Assembly (NCBI GenBank): GCA_022432975.1
Contig: CM039506.1
Span: 16,628,121-16,692,120, forward strand
Source of the DNA: Begonia masoniana
Taxonomy: Eukaryota > Streptophyta > Magnoliopsida > Cucurbitales > Begoniaceae
DNA length: 64,000 nucleotides
Reading direction: 5' to 3'
Shown here: positions 1 through 11,537 of the stretch, piece after piece
Numbering within the stretch: the first letter of the stretch is position 1
Layout of the letters: each line of letters starts with the position of its first letter
The notes under the pieces: model-generated
Seen by the model: only the letters and a program-made list of their open reading frames with translations
Told to the model about the DNA's origin: nothing
The model's database searches: none
Program-made: the position numbers and the translations under genes

Positions 1-1020
1 AGTCATCTTGATGGGTAAGAAATGGGCTGATTTGGTTAATCGATCGATTATCACCCAGATTGCATCATGTCCTTTTACTGTTCTAGGTAATCCTACAATA
101 AAGTCCATGGTTATCTGCTCCCATTTCCATTTAGGGAGTGGTAATGGCTGCAACATTCCTGCAGGTCTTTGATGTTCAGCCTTAACCCGCTGGCAGATCA
201 AACATAGTCCTACATGTTCAGCAACGCTCCGCTTCATTCCTGGCCACCAGTAAGTCTGCTTAAGGTCTCTGTACATCTTTGTACTACCAGGATGAACGGA
301 AAATCTAGAAGAGTGAGCTTCAGAAAGGATTTCATCACGAAGCCCTTTATTGGCTGGCACAAAATATCTATTCCTGAACTTAAGTATTCCATCATCAGTA
401 TAATTGAAGTCCAAATTGTCAGTAGAATCCATGCTCGACTTGAACTTTTTACACTCCTCATCAATGTCCTGGGTTTCTTTTATCTTTTCTAGAATGGTAG
501 GTTTCAAGGAGATGGCAGAAAGCATAGCTGCTACATTGGACACAGTTTCTAGGTTAAACTTATGAAATTCAGTCTCTAAGGCCACCGGCATATCAAGAAT
601 CAAAGCTGAGGCTGACGGTATTACTCTACTTAATGCATCAGCCACCACATTGGCCTTACCAGGGTGGTATTTAATCTCAAAATCGTAGTCTTTAACAAAC
701 TCCAACCATCTACGTTGTCTCATGTGTAATTCCTTCTGCGTGAAAATATACTTCAGACTTTTATGATCCGAAAATATTTCACAAGTCTGTCCATACAAGT
801 AGTGCCTCCAAATCTTTAATGCAAAAACCACCGCAGCTAATTCTAAGTCATGCGTAGGATAATTCTTCTCATGCACCTTTAATTGCCTAGAAGCATAAGC
901 TATGACCTTACCATCTTGCATCAAAACACAGCCAAGTCCAATTTTGGAAGCATCACAATAAATACTAAACTTACCATTTTCAACAGGAAGGGTTAGTATA
1001 GGTGCATTGGTCAATTTCTG
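1..1020 (-). pseudogene. Element A: RNase H and integrase part of pol (runs off the window edge)
   Basis: Read on the minus strand from about 1018 to base 1, the frame is open for some 340 codons without a stop. It opens with an RNase H domain ([10 protein letters not shown], then the [10 protein letters not shown] region) and a short linker. The integrase follows: an HHCC zinc finger ([10 protein letters not shown], then [10 protein letters not shown]) and the first catalytic Asp in MDFIVGLPR. The window ends before the second Asp and the Glu. Pol acts as a polyprotein in the cytoplasmic particle and, for integrase, in the nucleus. This frame is separated from the RT frame by a one-base slip near 1020: the upstream reading ends SSFQP-stop where relatives read SFQTLKQ. 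The rest of the integrase, the chromodomain and the 3' LTR would lie left of the window. Tekay/Del assignment rests on similarity to elements J and H here and on the [13 protein letters not shown] RT. Confidence 0.85.
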
Positions 1021-1022
1021 CT

Positions 1023-2266
1023 TTAAGGTTGGAAGCTGGACTCACACTCCTCAGTCCAAGCATACTCTATGTTTTTCCTAGTTAAACGAGTGAGGGGTGT
1101 CGCAACCTTCGAGAATCCTTCAATAAACTTCCTGTAATACCCTGCTAACCCGAGGAAACTCCTAATATCAGAAGCATTCTTCGGTTGAGGCCATTCCTTA
1201 ACCGCACGAACTTTGGCTGGATCGACAGATATTCCATCCCCAGAGATCACGTGACCAAGAAAGTGAACTCTGTCCAACCAAAACTCACACTTGGAAAACT
1301 TAGCATAAAGCTGGTGCTGTCTGAGTATTCCTAACACCAAACTCAAATGCGTTGCATGCTCACCCTTATTTCTAGAATAAATCAAGATATCATCAATGAA
1401 TACAATGACAAACTTGTCTAGAAACTCGTGAAACACTCTATTCATGAGATCCATGAAAGCTGCTGGTGCGTTTGTCAAACCAAAGGACATAACCAAAAAT
1501 TCGTAATGTCCATATCTCGTACGAAAGGCAGTCTTTGGTATATCCTCAGACTTAACCTTCAATTGGTAGTACCCCGATCTTAAGTCAATCTTAGAGAAAA
1601 CTCGTGCACCTTGAAGTTGGTCAAACAAATCATTGATCCTAGGTAATGGGTACTTATTCTTGATGGTTAACTTATTTAATTCTCGGTAGTCAATGCACAT
1701 GCGCATTGATCTGTCCTTTTTCTTAACAAAGAGAACTGGTGCACCCCACGGCGAATAACTCGGTCGTATGAACCCTTTTTCCATCAGTTCCTCTAACTGT
1801 TTCTTTAACTCCTTGAGTTCTGCTGGTGCTAATCGGTATGGATTCTTAGATACTAGCTCAGCACCGGGATAGACATCTACTACAAATTCAATCTCCCTAT
1901 CAGGTGGTAAACCCGGCAGGTCATCAAGGAAAACTTCAGGGAAATCTTGAGCTACTAGAACATCTTGGAGGCTCGATTCTCCTACCAGTTTTGTGTCCAA
2001 AACACTGGCCAGAAAGCATGAATACTCACTGCATAAGGAAGATCTAGCACTAAAAGCGGCTAAAACAGACATCCTCTTATCTTTCTTTGAGGCTTGGAAA
2101 GTGTGTCTTAAACCACCAGGGGGCTGAAAACTAACTAAGCCAGTTCTAAAATCTATCGTAGCATAGTGCTTAAACAACCAATCCATTCCTAAGATTACAT
2201 CAAATCCCATGATCTCTAAAATAATGAGATCAGCAGGTAGGTAAGTTCTATTGTCACTACACTATT
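1023..2266 (-). pseudogene. Element A: protease C-terminus and reverse transcriptase
   Basis: This is a 395-codon open stretch whose first Met (at 2210) is internal. It begins in the end of the protease fold ([11 protein letters not shown]), passes [20 protein letters not shown], which precedes RT in Ty3/Gypsy, and carries a full RT. RT motifs are [34 protein letters not shown] and the catalytic FIDDILIYS near residue 275. The YRKFIEGF segment links to RNase H. The RT copies element RNA into cDNA inside the particle. The catalytic Asp pair is intact, but a frameshift at about 2260-2280 separates this frame from the protease active site, and a second slip at 1020 removes RNase H and integrase, so the polyprotein cannot be made whole. 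Confidence 0.9.
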
Positions 2267-3544
2267 AAGCAGCATACGACTAGAGCGCATGCGTTCGCCA
2301 GAAGGTAAAGCAACATTAAACATATGCTCAGAAAGTGAAGAGTTAACGTCTAATTTATCAGCAAATGCAGACGCTATGAAGGAATGTGTTGCACCTGAAT
2401 CTATTAAAGTAAAAGCAGGCATAAAATTGACTAGTATGGTACCTGACACAACAGCAGGCTGATCTTCATCACCCGATTCTACCATGGAGAATATCCTTGG
2501 CTTAACATTCACCGGGCCATTCTTCAGAGCTGGACAATCCCTACTCATGTGGCCAACTTTATTACAATTATAACAGCGAAGGACTCTGGGCTTTGGGCAA
2601 TCCTTAAGCAGATGCCCGGTCTCCTCACAGTTGAAACACTTCCCCGCGCTAATTCTACACTCTCCTGGGTGAAATCTTAAACACTTTGGGCATTGAGGGA
2701 ACTTCCTAGTATCTGGTGTCTTCTTCTCCTTCCCTTGACTGCCCTGGCCCTCACCGGGCCTCTTCGTTCCCCTGTGATGGTGTGGCTGGGTGAACTTTCG
2801 TGGAGCCGCACTAAACCCAGCACACTTCATCTCCGCCTCTTCCACTTCTAATGCCGTGGACACTACTTCACTGTAGGACAATCCTTTTATACCCGAGAAC
2901 TTGACTCCTCTATAAATCTCAGGTTTCAGCCCATGCACAAATTGGAACACTTTATCCTCATCTCTGCGTGCGAGGTGTCCGGCAAACCTTGATAGGGATT
3001 CAAACTGTCTGCTGTATTCAGCTACGGTCCCTGTCTGTTTCAAGTTCATGAACTCCAACTTCTTTGTGGTCTGTACAGTACTGTTAAAATACTTCTCATA
3101 GAAAATCTCCTTAAATTGCGTCCAAGTCATCGTAATAACATCATGGGTGGTCTCCATCGTTTCCCACCAAAGTTGAGCATCACCGGCAAAGTGGAAGGTT
3201 GCCAAAATGACCTTTTCTCCTTCTCCCACATTTGCACACCTAAACATGCTTTCTATCTTTTTCAACCATTCCTCGGCCACAATTGGATTAGCTGACTTTC
3301 CATCAAAAGTGGGTGGTCGCAACCTCCTAAACCTCTCTCCTGCCTGTTCATTGTTGGAACCCGAGTTGGCACTCCCTTGTACCTCTCGGTTCAGTAGCAG
3401 TCCCAACTGATCGGACTGCTGGCGCATCATATCAGATTGCTGGCGTACCAAGTCTTTCAGCTGCCTGATCACACCAGAATTCTCAGTACTCTCCGGGTTT
3501 GGTGTCCCCCTCTGTACTCTCAGTCTACCTGGTCGTCTAGACAT
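2216..3544 (-). pseudogene. Element A: gag and start of protease
   Basis: The start chosen is the Met at 3542-3544 (MSRRPGRL), because relatives begin near this point; an upstream in-frame Met at 3580 lacks similarity. Order: a basic N-terminus; the retrotransposon gag domain (RRLRPPTFDG, AEEWLKKIESMF, AQLWWETM, EFMNLKQTGTVAEYSRQFESL); two CCHC zinc knuckles (CFNCEETGHLLKDC and CYNCNKVGHMSRDC); then the protease active site LIDSGATHSF. Gag forms the particle and the knuckles bind element RNA. The frame fails about 15 codons before its end at 2216, where a small indel shifts it out of the protease/RT frame. The first 254 coding bases are repeated at 13464-13717 after the assembly gap. Confidence 0.88.
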
Positions 3545-3682
3545 TTTACTATATACCTGTAAAAGGTTAACTATTCTCATAAATATCTAATAACTAAAAC
3601 TAACATAAACACTTACAGTTGTTGGAGTACTTCCATGCAACGATCGGCACTGTTGAGTAATTCTTTGAACGGTTTAACCAAA

Positions 3683-3696
3683 TGGCTCTGATACCA
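3683..3696 (-). other. Primer-binding site of element A
   Basis: On the minus strand this reads TGGTATCAGAGCCA, complementary to the 3' end of plant initiator tRNA-Met. It sits three bases inside the LTR, the normal distance, and fixes the element's orientation and LTR border. Copy at 13855-13868. Confidence 0.92.
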
Positions 3697-3997
3697 ACTT
3701 GTAACGCCCCGAGTTATCTGAACCCGGTTTGCTACTCATAACGCTGAACCGAACCATGACGTCTTGATGCTAAATTTAAAATTTCACTCGACAGCCAAAA
3801 TTTGACTTTTTCTAAGACTAAATATATTTTAAAACTTGCAGCGGAAAATCAATTAGACACCAATGAAGCTAAGTAACCTGTGAAAACATTTTAAAATGAC
3901 TGTTGGAAGTGTTAAGAGTAATTGGCTAAAAGACGTAAAGCTTAAAAAAAAATGCGGAATGCCCGTGAAGTTGCCAAAGTCGAACACATCTGCCGAC

Positions 3998-4360
3998 GAC
4001 AAAGTCAACGGAAGAAGCAGAAATAGGAATTAGGAGGTTTCTACCGATGACGTGTACAAACAACGCACCACCATCTACCGACAAGCCAACACAACTACAT
4101 CTGCCGATGAAGTCAACATAACTTCATCTGCCGATGGAGTCAACATAACTTCATCTACCGATAGATTTCCATCTGCCGATAGACAAGCACGCGACATCTA
4201 CCGACAATGACATTACGACTCCTTCCGATAAGATTAAAATATACACTACATCTGCCGATAGCAAAACTACAGGTTTTGCGACTTGCACCTGCCGATGACG
4301 TCAACCGGATGTTCTCTCTCTCATCCAACGACTTTACTGAAGGCACCTTCCGATAGGCAG
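3998..4360 (-). repeat. Dispersed CTRCCGAT motif cluster in LTR A
   Basis: At least ten copies of an octamer like CTGCCGAT or CTACCGAT (plus-strand reading) occur at irregular spacing, many preceded by CAT and followed by a purine. A partly regular stretch repeats with GAAGTCAACATAACTT between copies. The H LTRs carry a comparable cluster. Whether these are binding sites or decayed satellite is not visible. Confidence 0.7.
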
Positions 4361-4670
4361 AACGACAAAACTAAACATCCAGAAACAAACCAAATCACTG
4401 CCCTTCCCAAATTCAGTAAAAACAATGTTTTCAAAATCCAACAGAATACCAATATCAGAAGATTCTCAAAAATGTATTCAAAGCTTTGAAACCACTATTG
4501 TCATAAAATTTTCAGAAAAACATCTATACTGAACTAGTTACCCTCAACTCAACACCTGCGGCCATGGATTAAACCGCCTCAACAGATGACCAAACCGATG
4601 CCTGAAAATGCTCCTCCAACCAGCCTAATCCTCATGTTGGTCGGTAAACATACCTTCAGTAACTTCTTCA

Positions 4671-5148
4671 CCTACATCACAAAACTCATCTATTAGCCTA
4701 ACGCTAAGCAAGTAGAGTGATGAATGAAATGGATCAATGAAGCAATAATTTCCCTAAACATGCAGTCTCTACTTTCTCATCTCAGTTGTATTCAAATTCG
4801 TTCTCTGTTGATCCCTCTGTATGATGGGAAAGTGGATCAGTCATTCCCCAAAGCATACATCCTCTGATCTCAATTAAGGGGCGGAGTAATTCCCTTAACA
4901 GTTAACTGGTCTGATCCCCCTGTAGGATTGGGAAGTGGATCACTTTTCCCAAAACCTCAATCCTCTGTTCTTAGTTAAGGGGCGGATTAATCCCCCTTAA
5001 CAGTTGTTCTGATCATCCTGCTCACACTTACCATGCGTTTCATGTAAATTCATTTTCGTAATCTTTCAAAAACATGATGCATGACAACTGGAAATAAACA
5101 TACAAAACATACATAAATCCTACTGTTTTGTGATGTAGGCCCGAAGGC
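4671..5148 (-). ncRNA. Conserved LTR structure module, element A
   Basis: In LTR orientation: hairpin GCC-TTCG-GGC (5148-5139), then strand CCTACATCACAAAAC (5139-5125), a ~440-nt variable interval, and the exact complement GTTTTGTGATGTAGG (4685-4671). It is bracketed by donor-like AG|GTAAGT (intron side begins 5167) and acceptor-like GTAG|GTGA (ends 4672). Branch-point-like GCTAAT lies about 30 nt before the acceptor. The inverted repeat is visible directly; an RNA role is inference. Confidence 0.6.
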
Positions 5149-5683
5149 ACAAACAAACTCTACTTACCTGGATTCTTGGCGAGTGCTCGGTTAGGAGCTT
5201 CTTCGGGATCTTTCTCACCTAGAACATAAACAGAACATTAAGTCAACCTGTACTAAACCTCATTCTAAGGCATTCAGAAAACCTAAGGGAATAGTTGGGA
5301 GTTCTGATCGCCAAGCATTACTGATTCTATGCTAAACCCGTATCTACTCACTTTCCTGATGAGTTCCCAAAATACATATCTAACACTTTCCCATACAATC
5401 TTCCTTAGTTAATAAGTCAGAAAAATCGAGGTAGAAACTTACCTAGCTCGACGAACGGACTCGGGGAAGGAAATCGCCTGGGAAGTCTGCTGGTTTGAGC
5501 TGAAAACCGAGAGCAAGAATGAATAGTGGCGGCTAAGCTCAATAAATTCTTTTTAAATAGGTTATCCACTAATAAGTTTTTAATTTACCATAATGCCCTT
5601 GCATATCCATTCATTAACCTAATCCATATTTGCACATCTTAATTTGACAAATTAAATTTGGTTTAATGGAACCGGGTGCTACA

Positions 5684-6988
5684 CTAAATGTGTAATTTTA
5701 TTTTTCAAAATTATTTGGCATACATTCGCCTTTATTGTATGGATTATATATTTGCATAACATGCATTAGATTGTGTGGTTAGGGTTAGATGAATGTTGGT
5801 GGATTATGGGTTGAAGAAAATTCAACAATTTATTCAATGGAAAAAGGCCAACAACAAATGGAGCCCAAAGGAAGACTTGGCCTAAAGAAGAGCCCACATC
5901 CAAATGTATGATTTTGCAGGTACATGAGTTAGTGGAGGCATAGATCAATGAGTTGGAAAAATCTCAACCAATGGCTAATCAATGGTTCAGATCAAATGGA
6001 GCTGGTTCTGGGCGTGCGCGCGAGCAGGAGACTGAGTTCGGGCAGGCGCGCGCAAAACAATAGCAGCTGGGCACTGGCAGACTCGGAGTACTCGGGCAGG
6101 CGCGCGCTGGAGCACATGGGAGCGCTGCGCTAGCGCTGAGGTAGTGCACCCGGGTTCGCTAGCGATGCGCGCTTCTGGATTGTGGATGTGGCGCGTGGCA
6201 GCGCCTGATTGGCTGAAGTGGCACGCGCGCAGATCTTCACTCCTAGCCACCCGATCAAGAATGCATCCAAGTGCCATAATCCACTCTTCCAATCCATGCC
6301 AAACCCTAATCCACCCTAGGAACTCTATAAATGCATGGTATTGGTGAATGTTTTACAACTTTGATGATTTATAAAATTTCTATTTCTCTATTCCAAGGTT
6401 GTGTTCCTTTGGAGTTTTCCTTGGTTCCTTGAACCAAGTGGAGTAGCCCTCCATTATTAGTCTAGCTCCGGGTTGCTAGATTAATTCTTACTCATTCCCT
6501 CGCCTTTTCCATTGGGATTAGGAGTTGAGGAAGAAAACCTACGCCCTAGGTGGTCGGTTTTACTCCGAGAAAATCGTTTGTTCAAAGAGCCTAACGTAGG
6601 ATAGCTCTTTGAGCCCGCCAAAGGTATTTTCATTTACTTCTTGCCATCACTTTCACACACTTGAACACTCTTTAATTTCGGCCACACATATTCCACACAC
6701 TTCACATTTATTTTCTTGCCATTTTATTCCTTCATCTTCATCTCCCCTTCTTCACCATTTCACACACATTTTCACCATCACTTTCTTCCATTTTATTGTG
6801 CATTTCATTCACTTATTTCCTTGCATCAATTCGGCCATTAGCACACACATCACTCACTTCATTTTCCTTGCATTTATTTCCTTCTTATTTCATCTCATTT
6901 TTGGTCATTTTCACAACCACACACCCGAGCACATTTTTGTATATTTTGTGGGTCATACACGGACCCTTCTCTAGGGGATCCCGTGTCA
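5684..6988 (+). repeat. 5' LTR of element C, right-hand part, copy 1
   Basis: This matches the 3' LTR of C at 35524-38859 (minus its nested insertion), ending GGATCCCGTGTCA. Its first part lies left of element A, outside the window: A landed inside this LTR. CTAAA at 5684-5688 is the expected A target duplication, since the same CTAAA occurs at 35524-35528 in the uninterrupted LTR. The LTR holds a GC-rich stretch (6010-6230), a TATA box at 6326, and long CT- and CA-rich leader sequence. Short open frames on both strands here are low-complexity shadows. Confidence 0.85.
6326..6332 (+). promoter_or_regulatory. TATA box of C-type LTR
   Basis: TATAAAT followed by GCATGG is conserved in every C and B LTR of the window (16496, 25751, 32939, 36156), about 60% into the LTR after a GC-rich block. 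This is the probable RNA polymerase II core promoter. Confidence 0.7.
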
Positions 6989-6990
6989 AG

Positions 6991-7004
6991 TGGTATCACA
7001 GACA
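6991..7004 (+). other. Degenerate primer-binding site of element C
   Basis: TGGTATCACAGACA, two bases after the LTR end, matches the tRNA-Met primer site TGGTATCAGAGCCA except at a few positions. The mismatches would weaken priming. Same text at 17162-17175. Confidence 0.75.
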
Positions 7005-7492
7005 AAAGGCTTCCCACAATACGTTTTAGTTGCCATGACATTAGTAAAAAATCGGCACAAAACTGGGATAGCGGCTCATTGCATTTCTAGCATTATTTCC
7101 GAATCTATATTCGTGCTAACTTATGCTATTTTATTCTTACTACTTGCTGCCATTAATCTTGTCATTTGATAGCTTGAAACATTAATTGAATGTGGTATGC
7201 ATTGTGCTAATTTCGACCAAGGTAAGCTATACACTTTCTCCTCGGTTTTACCTTCCCTTAGTATCCGATTTTTCTTCTTTATTTGTCTCGGCTTTCATCT
7301 TTTATTTAGCTACATTTTAAGTCAATATTTTCATCTAAATCTAAGCCAAAAGTTTGCTTGAAATATGGAAGAAATGAAGCATGAAATTCGGCCTAATAAT
7401 AAAACTACAAAACCGGTTTGCTTGTGTTGATTTTTCCTTCACGGTTTTTGCTTCTTTCCTTTCGATTTTTAGTACAATATTGGCTTGAGTTA
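7005..7492 (+). other. Untranslated leader of element C, first part
   Basis: AT-rich leader with no gene. It aligns with the leader of element B after 26439 (shared phrases such as TTGGTTTGAGTTAT and TAAGCCAAAAGTTTGCTTGAA-like text). It is interrupted at 7492 by solo LTR S1 and resumes at 10331. Confidence 0.7.
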
Positions 7493-7841
7493 TGTAACAC
7501 CCGAGTTTTTCGGGTTTCCGCTCCAAGGCTATTTTCGTAAATAAGTAAATTTGGTCCGTTTTGTGAGCGGATAGTTTTATTAGGACCCTAGAAATTTATG
7601 GGGATTTGTAGAAGAATAAGTGAAATTTTAGAAACCCAAATCGAGAAGAGTAATGCTAGAGTTCTCGTTTTAGCCTTTTAGTATATTAATTCGTAAAAAT
7701 AGTAAATCAAGTCCGTTTTACGAAAAGAAAGTGTTATTAGGATCCTAACGATTAATGTGAATTTGTGGAGATATACAGGATTTAACGGGATTTACGGAAG
7801 GCAAAACGGTATATTAATGTTTAATAGGAATTAATATTAGG

Positions 7842-7874
<33 letters not shown>

Positions 7875-7888
7875 TTTAAGTTAAAAAT

Positions 7889-7917
7889 AACTGAATGGCG
7901 TTCGACGCCATTCAGTT
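7889..7917. repeat. Palindrome in S1
   Basis: Arms AACTGAATGGCG and CGCCATTCAGTT (12 bp, perfect) around TTCGA. It lies just after the AT-rich run and just before the GC-rich leader-like block. The same palindrome is at 18055-18083. Confidence 0.9.
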
Positions 7918-8907
7918 CTTTGTGGCCGAGAGCGAACAGGGGAGAAGAGGGAGGCGACGATCGAAGAACGCCGGCGACTTCCCACCCTCTCCGGCTAGAC
8001 GACGGCAACGTGCGGTTTCTGGCCTGTCTCCGCGCACGAACCGACGGTAAGCTCGGTTTTCTCCTTTGTTTCGGTTCGGTTTGTGGCCGTGGGTGGCGAG
8101 CTCGATTGAGCTCCGATCACCGGCCGTTTTCGGGCGATTTTGGCCTGAGATTGTCGGGTAGTGGGCTGGCAATAATTACTTGGCCGTGGAATGCCCGGTT
8201 TGGGCGAAAATCAGTGAAGCCCGATTTAGGGCACTTCGTTTTTGGTGAGTGTAGCTTCAATTTTGGGTTAGATTATTCTAATTGAGGGTATATGTGGTCG
8301 ATTGAGGAGGAAATGAGTGGAATTTGATGAAAAATAGAAAAAAGAGGAATTTTCTGAAAAAGGGCAGAATCGGGTTTTGCAATAATTGACCTAGCTCGGG
8401 TCGTTTGTTTAAAATTTCTTTTGGCAGATTAAAATAGGTTATTAGAGGAGTACGTGGCCACTGGAATCGTTCGATTCCGATAATTGACGCAAAAGTTATG
8501 CGCGTTTGAAGTTTTGGGTCGGTTTTCACCGAACCCAAATTAGTGGCCGTTTAATTAGGTTTTAGTTAGAAATCGATGGTATTATGCTTTTATGCTTATT
8601 AGTGAATACACTTGTCGTTATTTAGGTAGATTAAATGAATTGCTGATTATGCTGGATTTAGGTTAAAGTTTGAATATTGGAGATTATTAGAAAACCATTT
8701 ATGGAGGTTAAGTAAATTGTGAGCACCACGTGCTCGATGAAATGCCCGAATGGAGAAAATGAAAGTTTTAGGAGAAATTGCTTTAGCTAGGAGCTTAGTT
8801 TAAGTTTGAGATTCGTTTATTTAGGATCGATTTTAATGTCCTTTATTTATGAAATGCCTTAGGTGGATACGGCTTTTGGACGGTGCTCGGCTTGCTACGG
8901 ACGCCAG

Positions 8908-9461
8908 GTAAGTGGATGTTAGGTTTCCAGCCCTTAAGGCCCTACATCGTGTCAACATTAGGTTTTTCTATTTTGGTGATGATTTTTCGATTGTGGGGTC
9001 TCGAAGTGTCGAGTAGCCTAGGTTATTAGTTAATTGTTGTTTGTTAGGTTCGTAGTGATTAAAGCATGTCTATGTATGTTTATGAATTGTTTGATGATAT
9101 GTCATATGTGAACTCCTCATGCATCATGTTTTATAAAAGGTGCATACGAACTATTATGAGCATGTTTTTTACGATGAATTGAACGATATGATTTAAAGAT
9201 GAATGTGAAACGTTGAAGTAAAGAACGATCATGTGAAGATGTAGTTTCTCACGGGGAATGATGTATGTTTCTCACGGGGCAAGTCATGTATGTTTCTCAC
9301 GGGGCAAGGAAATGGTCTACTACGTAGACAAATGAGAAAATGTTAACAAAAGAAAACGAAATAAACATGTTTTTAATAATGTCATGCATATATGTAAATG
9401 TTATGTTTAGTGCATTCTCTTACTAAGCATTAGGCTTAATGTATATGTTGCATGATGTAGG
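8908..9461 (+). ncRNA. Conserved LTR structure module, S1
   Basis: Donor-like CCAG|GTAAGT (GT at 8908), hairpin GCC-CTTAA-GGC, strand CCTACATCGTGT (8941-8952), CATGCATCATG, repeat array, CTTACTAAGCATTAGGCTTA, then GCATGATGTAGG (9450-9461) and GTGA. The strands form 12 pairs, two of them G-U wobbles, so pairing is kept although the sequence differs from LTR A. Confidence 0.6.
9245..9309 (+). repeat. TTTCTCACGGGG tandem repeat in S1
   Basis: Three units of 23-25 bp with core TTTCTCACGGGGCAAG, lying in the variable interval of the structure module. Copy 2 has a slightly different phrasing around 19415-19475. Confidence 0.8.
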
Positions 9462-10335
9462 TGACAGGTGCGAAAGTGAGAGTTTCTCTTGATGACAAAG
9501 AACAGGTGGTAGACGGATGGTGCTCGTGGCGACGGGGTGTGTTTTGGCTTGGCTTGATGATCCGATGGTGTGCCCCGAACTGTTTCGTGGCAAATGGATG
9601 TGAGTTAGTTTTGTTGTTAGAAGGTGATGGATTTTAGGGTGTATAGATAGGTTTATTATTTAGGAATTTTTATAGTGGATGTAGTTTGAATTAGTTCTAT
9701 TCTAAATGATTGATAATGTATGTCTTTGATGATGTCTTAGGAAATTCCATGTTTATGTTCGATGTTGTTTGAGGATTTGTTTGGGTTTTGTTTGATAATT
9801 TTACGTAGTAGGTCTACGTGTCGGTTTTGTTTGTGAATGTATGAAAATGTTTAAGTATGTGGATCGGATGTTTTGATAGAAAAAGGTATGAAAAGTCGAG
9901 TTTTGATGTATATATAGTGGAAGTAGAACGTTTAGAATGTGGAGTCTAGTTTTAGAAATATACTGGAATTGTTTGGTTATTTTGAACAGGTAAGGATACG
10001 CTCGATTTTTAGAGCGATCCACGCAGTTTGTTTTCTTGAGTTTCCGATATTGTAGGTTATATTAGTGTTGTGTTTTGATGATCGACGGAACGAGTGATTT
10101 TAAGGGATTTCAACAATCCGAGACTTCAATTTAATGGTTTAGAAGTTGACACGTTATGAGTGATATAAAACAGAAAAATTTACGTGGTTACGAGAGTTTA
10201 AGTTAAGGTTACGTTATGGTTAGTTTGTTTTAAGGGTTTTGGGAAATGTTTTTTAAAAAAAAAAATAAGAGAAGGTATGATTATGTCACGGCAAGTCCGT
10301 GGCGGCCCTGATCAGGTTGGGGTCGTCACAAGTTA

Positions 10336-11042
10336 TCTAGCTTATCACGTTATCATTTGAACCATGTTTTAGCACTTAAATATGTCCATTAACTATATAA
10401 AATTTCTGAAAATTTTAGAGCTTAAAATCGGCCTAGATCTAGCATTAGCAAAATCGGATTATTCTTGACTATCTTCTCGGTTTTGCATCTTTATGTTATG
10501 CTCGAAATTTGCACATTAAATTGCTGAATGTTGCACTTGTTTTAGCTTATAAACTAACTCTTATATGCTGTTAATGAATGCACAAAATGGTTTATAAGAG
10601 TTTAGCATTAGCATGATTAAAATTGGCAAAATTGAACCAAACACTATATGAAAATTCTGCTTATTATTCTGAAATTTCAGCATGTTTCTCTTGATTAAAC
10701 TTGTGAATAATGTTGTTACTTGCTGTTTTTGGGAATAATTAAGTTTATATTAATATTGTCTTGAGTGGATTTGGTGTAAAATTGATAACTTGGATTAAAT
10801 TAGGTTAAATTTGTGGTGATTAGCATTTATTAAAATATTTCATTTCTATAGTTAATTTGTAAGTGTTTAATGTTGTCATAAGTTATTTCTTTAAGTGAGC
10901 ATGATCCCTACTTTATTATTGTCTTAGCTAAGAATTCACCCTTAGTGCTTGAAATTTTCCTAAGACATTAACCATCCTAATTACCTTACAATTAGGATGA
11001 ACAACTTAGACAATAATTGGAATTTTAATTAAACACTTAATT
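10336..11042 (+). other. Untranslated leader of element C, second part
   Basis: Resumes the AT-rich leader after S1 and runs to the gag ATG. No gene seen. It aligns with 26890-27595 of element B. Confidence 0.7.
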
Positions 11043-11532
11043 ATGACTAATAGAAGTGGGTTTGCACGTGACACACCACACAAAGAGCCAAATCGTGAGA
11101 GGGGCACTCCCCCTCCCAAACCTACACGTCATGAAGGTGAAACTAGTGCTCAAGGAGGCATGCAAGGACAAATCGATGCTCTAGCGAGCGTAGTTAACAA
11201 CCTTGCCCAACAAGTCCAATCATTATTGAACAATCCTCCCCAAAAAGAATTCCATGAACAGTCCCTTCACAAGCAACCTCCTCTAGGATCATTCCCGAAT
11301 GTCCTAGACGTCGTTAATCCTACCCCCTCAACCACCCATAGAGGAAGAATGGGCTGAACCCCAAAGAAGGAGATTTCGTTATTCGGAGGATGAGGATTGG
11401 ACCGGAGGACAATGAAGAGTACCGGGCCAAATCGTCGTAGGGACAACGACGACCTCCGTAATACTAAGATTACAATTCCCCCTTTCGATGGAACGTGTGA
11501 CGGGCACACTATTAGATTGGGTTGACAAGGTC
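11043..11532 (+). pseudogene. Element C gag, N-terminal part, copy 1
   Basis: Starts MTNRSGFARDTPHKEP at the same place as copy 2. A one-base gap near 11260 and further slips break the frame, whereas copy 2 (21229-21722) is open throughout. The breaks look like consensus errors near the contig end rather than biology. Interrupted by LTR D at 11538. Confidence 0.8.
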
Positions 11533-11537
11533 GAGAG

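Larger units (their letters stand above)
3700..5683 (-). repeat. 5' LTR of element A (Tekay-like), copy 1
   Basis: On the minus strand the LTR starts TGTAGCACCCGG and ends GGGGCGTTACA, about 1984 bp. The PBS abuts its inner end. In LTR order it holds a CT-rich leader, a CCAG|GTAAGT donor-like site (5171-5162), the structured module with a perfect 15-bp inverted repeat (5125-5139 with 4671-4685), a hypervariable repeat containing the hairpin at 4975-5000 (TTAAGGGG / CCCCTTAA), and a cluster of CTRCCGAT motifs near its 3' end. The LTR starting at 62628 belongs to the same family. Confidence 0.92.
7493..10330 (+). mobile_element. Solo LTR S1, copy 1
   Basis: Starts TGTAACACCCGAG, ends GGTCGTCACA, 2838 bp, flanked by the 5-bp duplication AGTTA (7488-7492 and 10331-10335). 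No internal region is present, so it is a solo LTR left by LTR-LTR recombination. Contents: a small terminal hairpin (ACCCGA/TCGGGT); an (ATT)n run near 7840-7870; a 29-nt near-perfect palindrome at 7889-7917; a GC-rich block; the structure module (8908-9461); and a three-unit TTTCTCACGGGG repeat. Toward 10330 this copy has many one-base gaps relative to copy 2. Confidence 0.93.

Noticed and set aside
5987..6292. 101-aa minus-strand frame, repeated at 16157 and in part at 35769
   Set aside because: It lies in the GC-rich LTR promoter part of element C; low GC-skewed composition, no family, and sequence differences between copies do not spare the frame.
6609..6974. 121-aa His/Phe/Ser-rich frame in C LTR
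   Set aside because: Translation of a CA/CT-rich leader; shared by non-coding LTR copies and broken in others.
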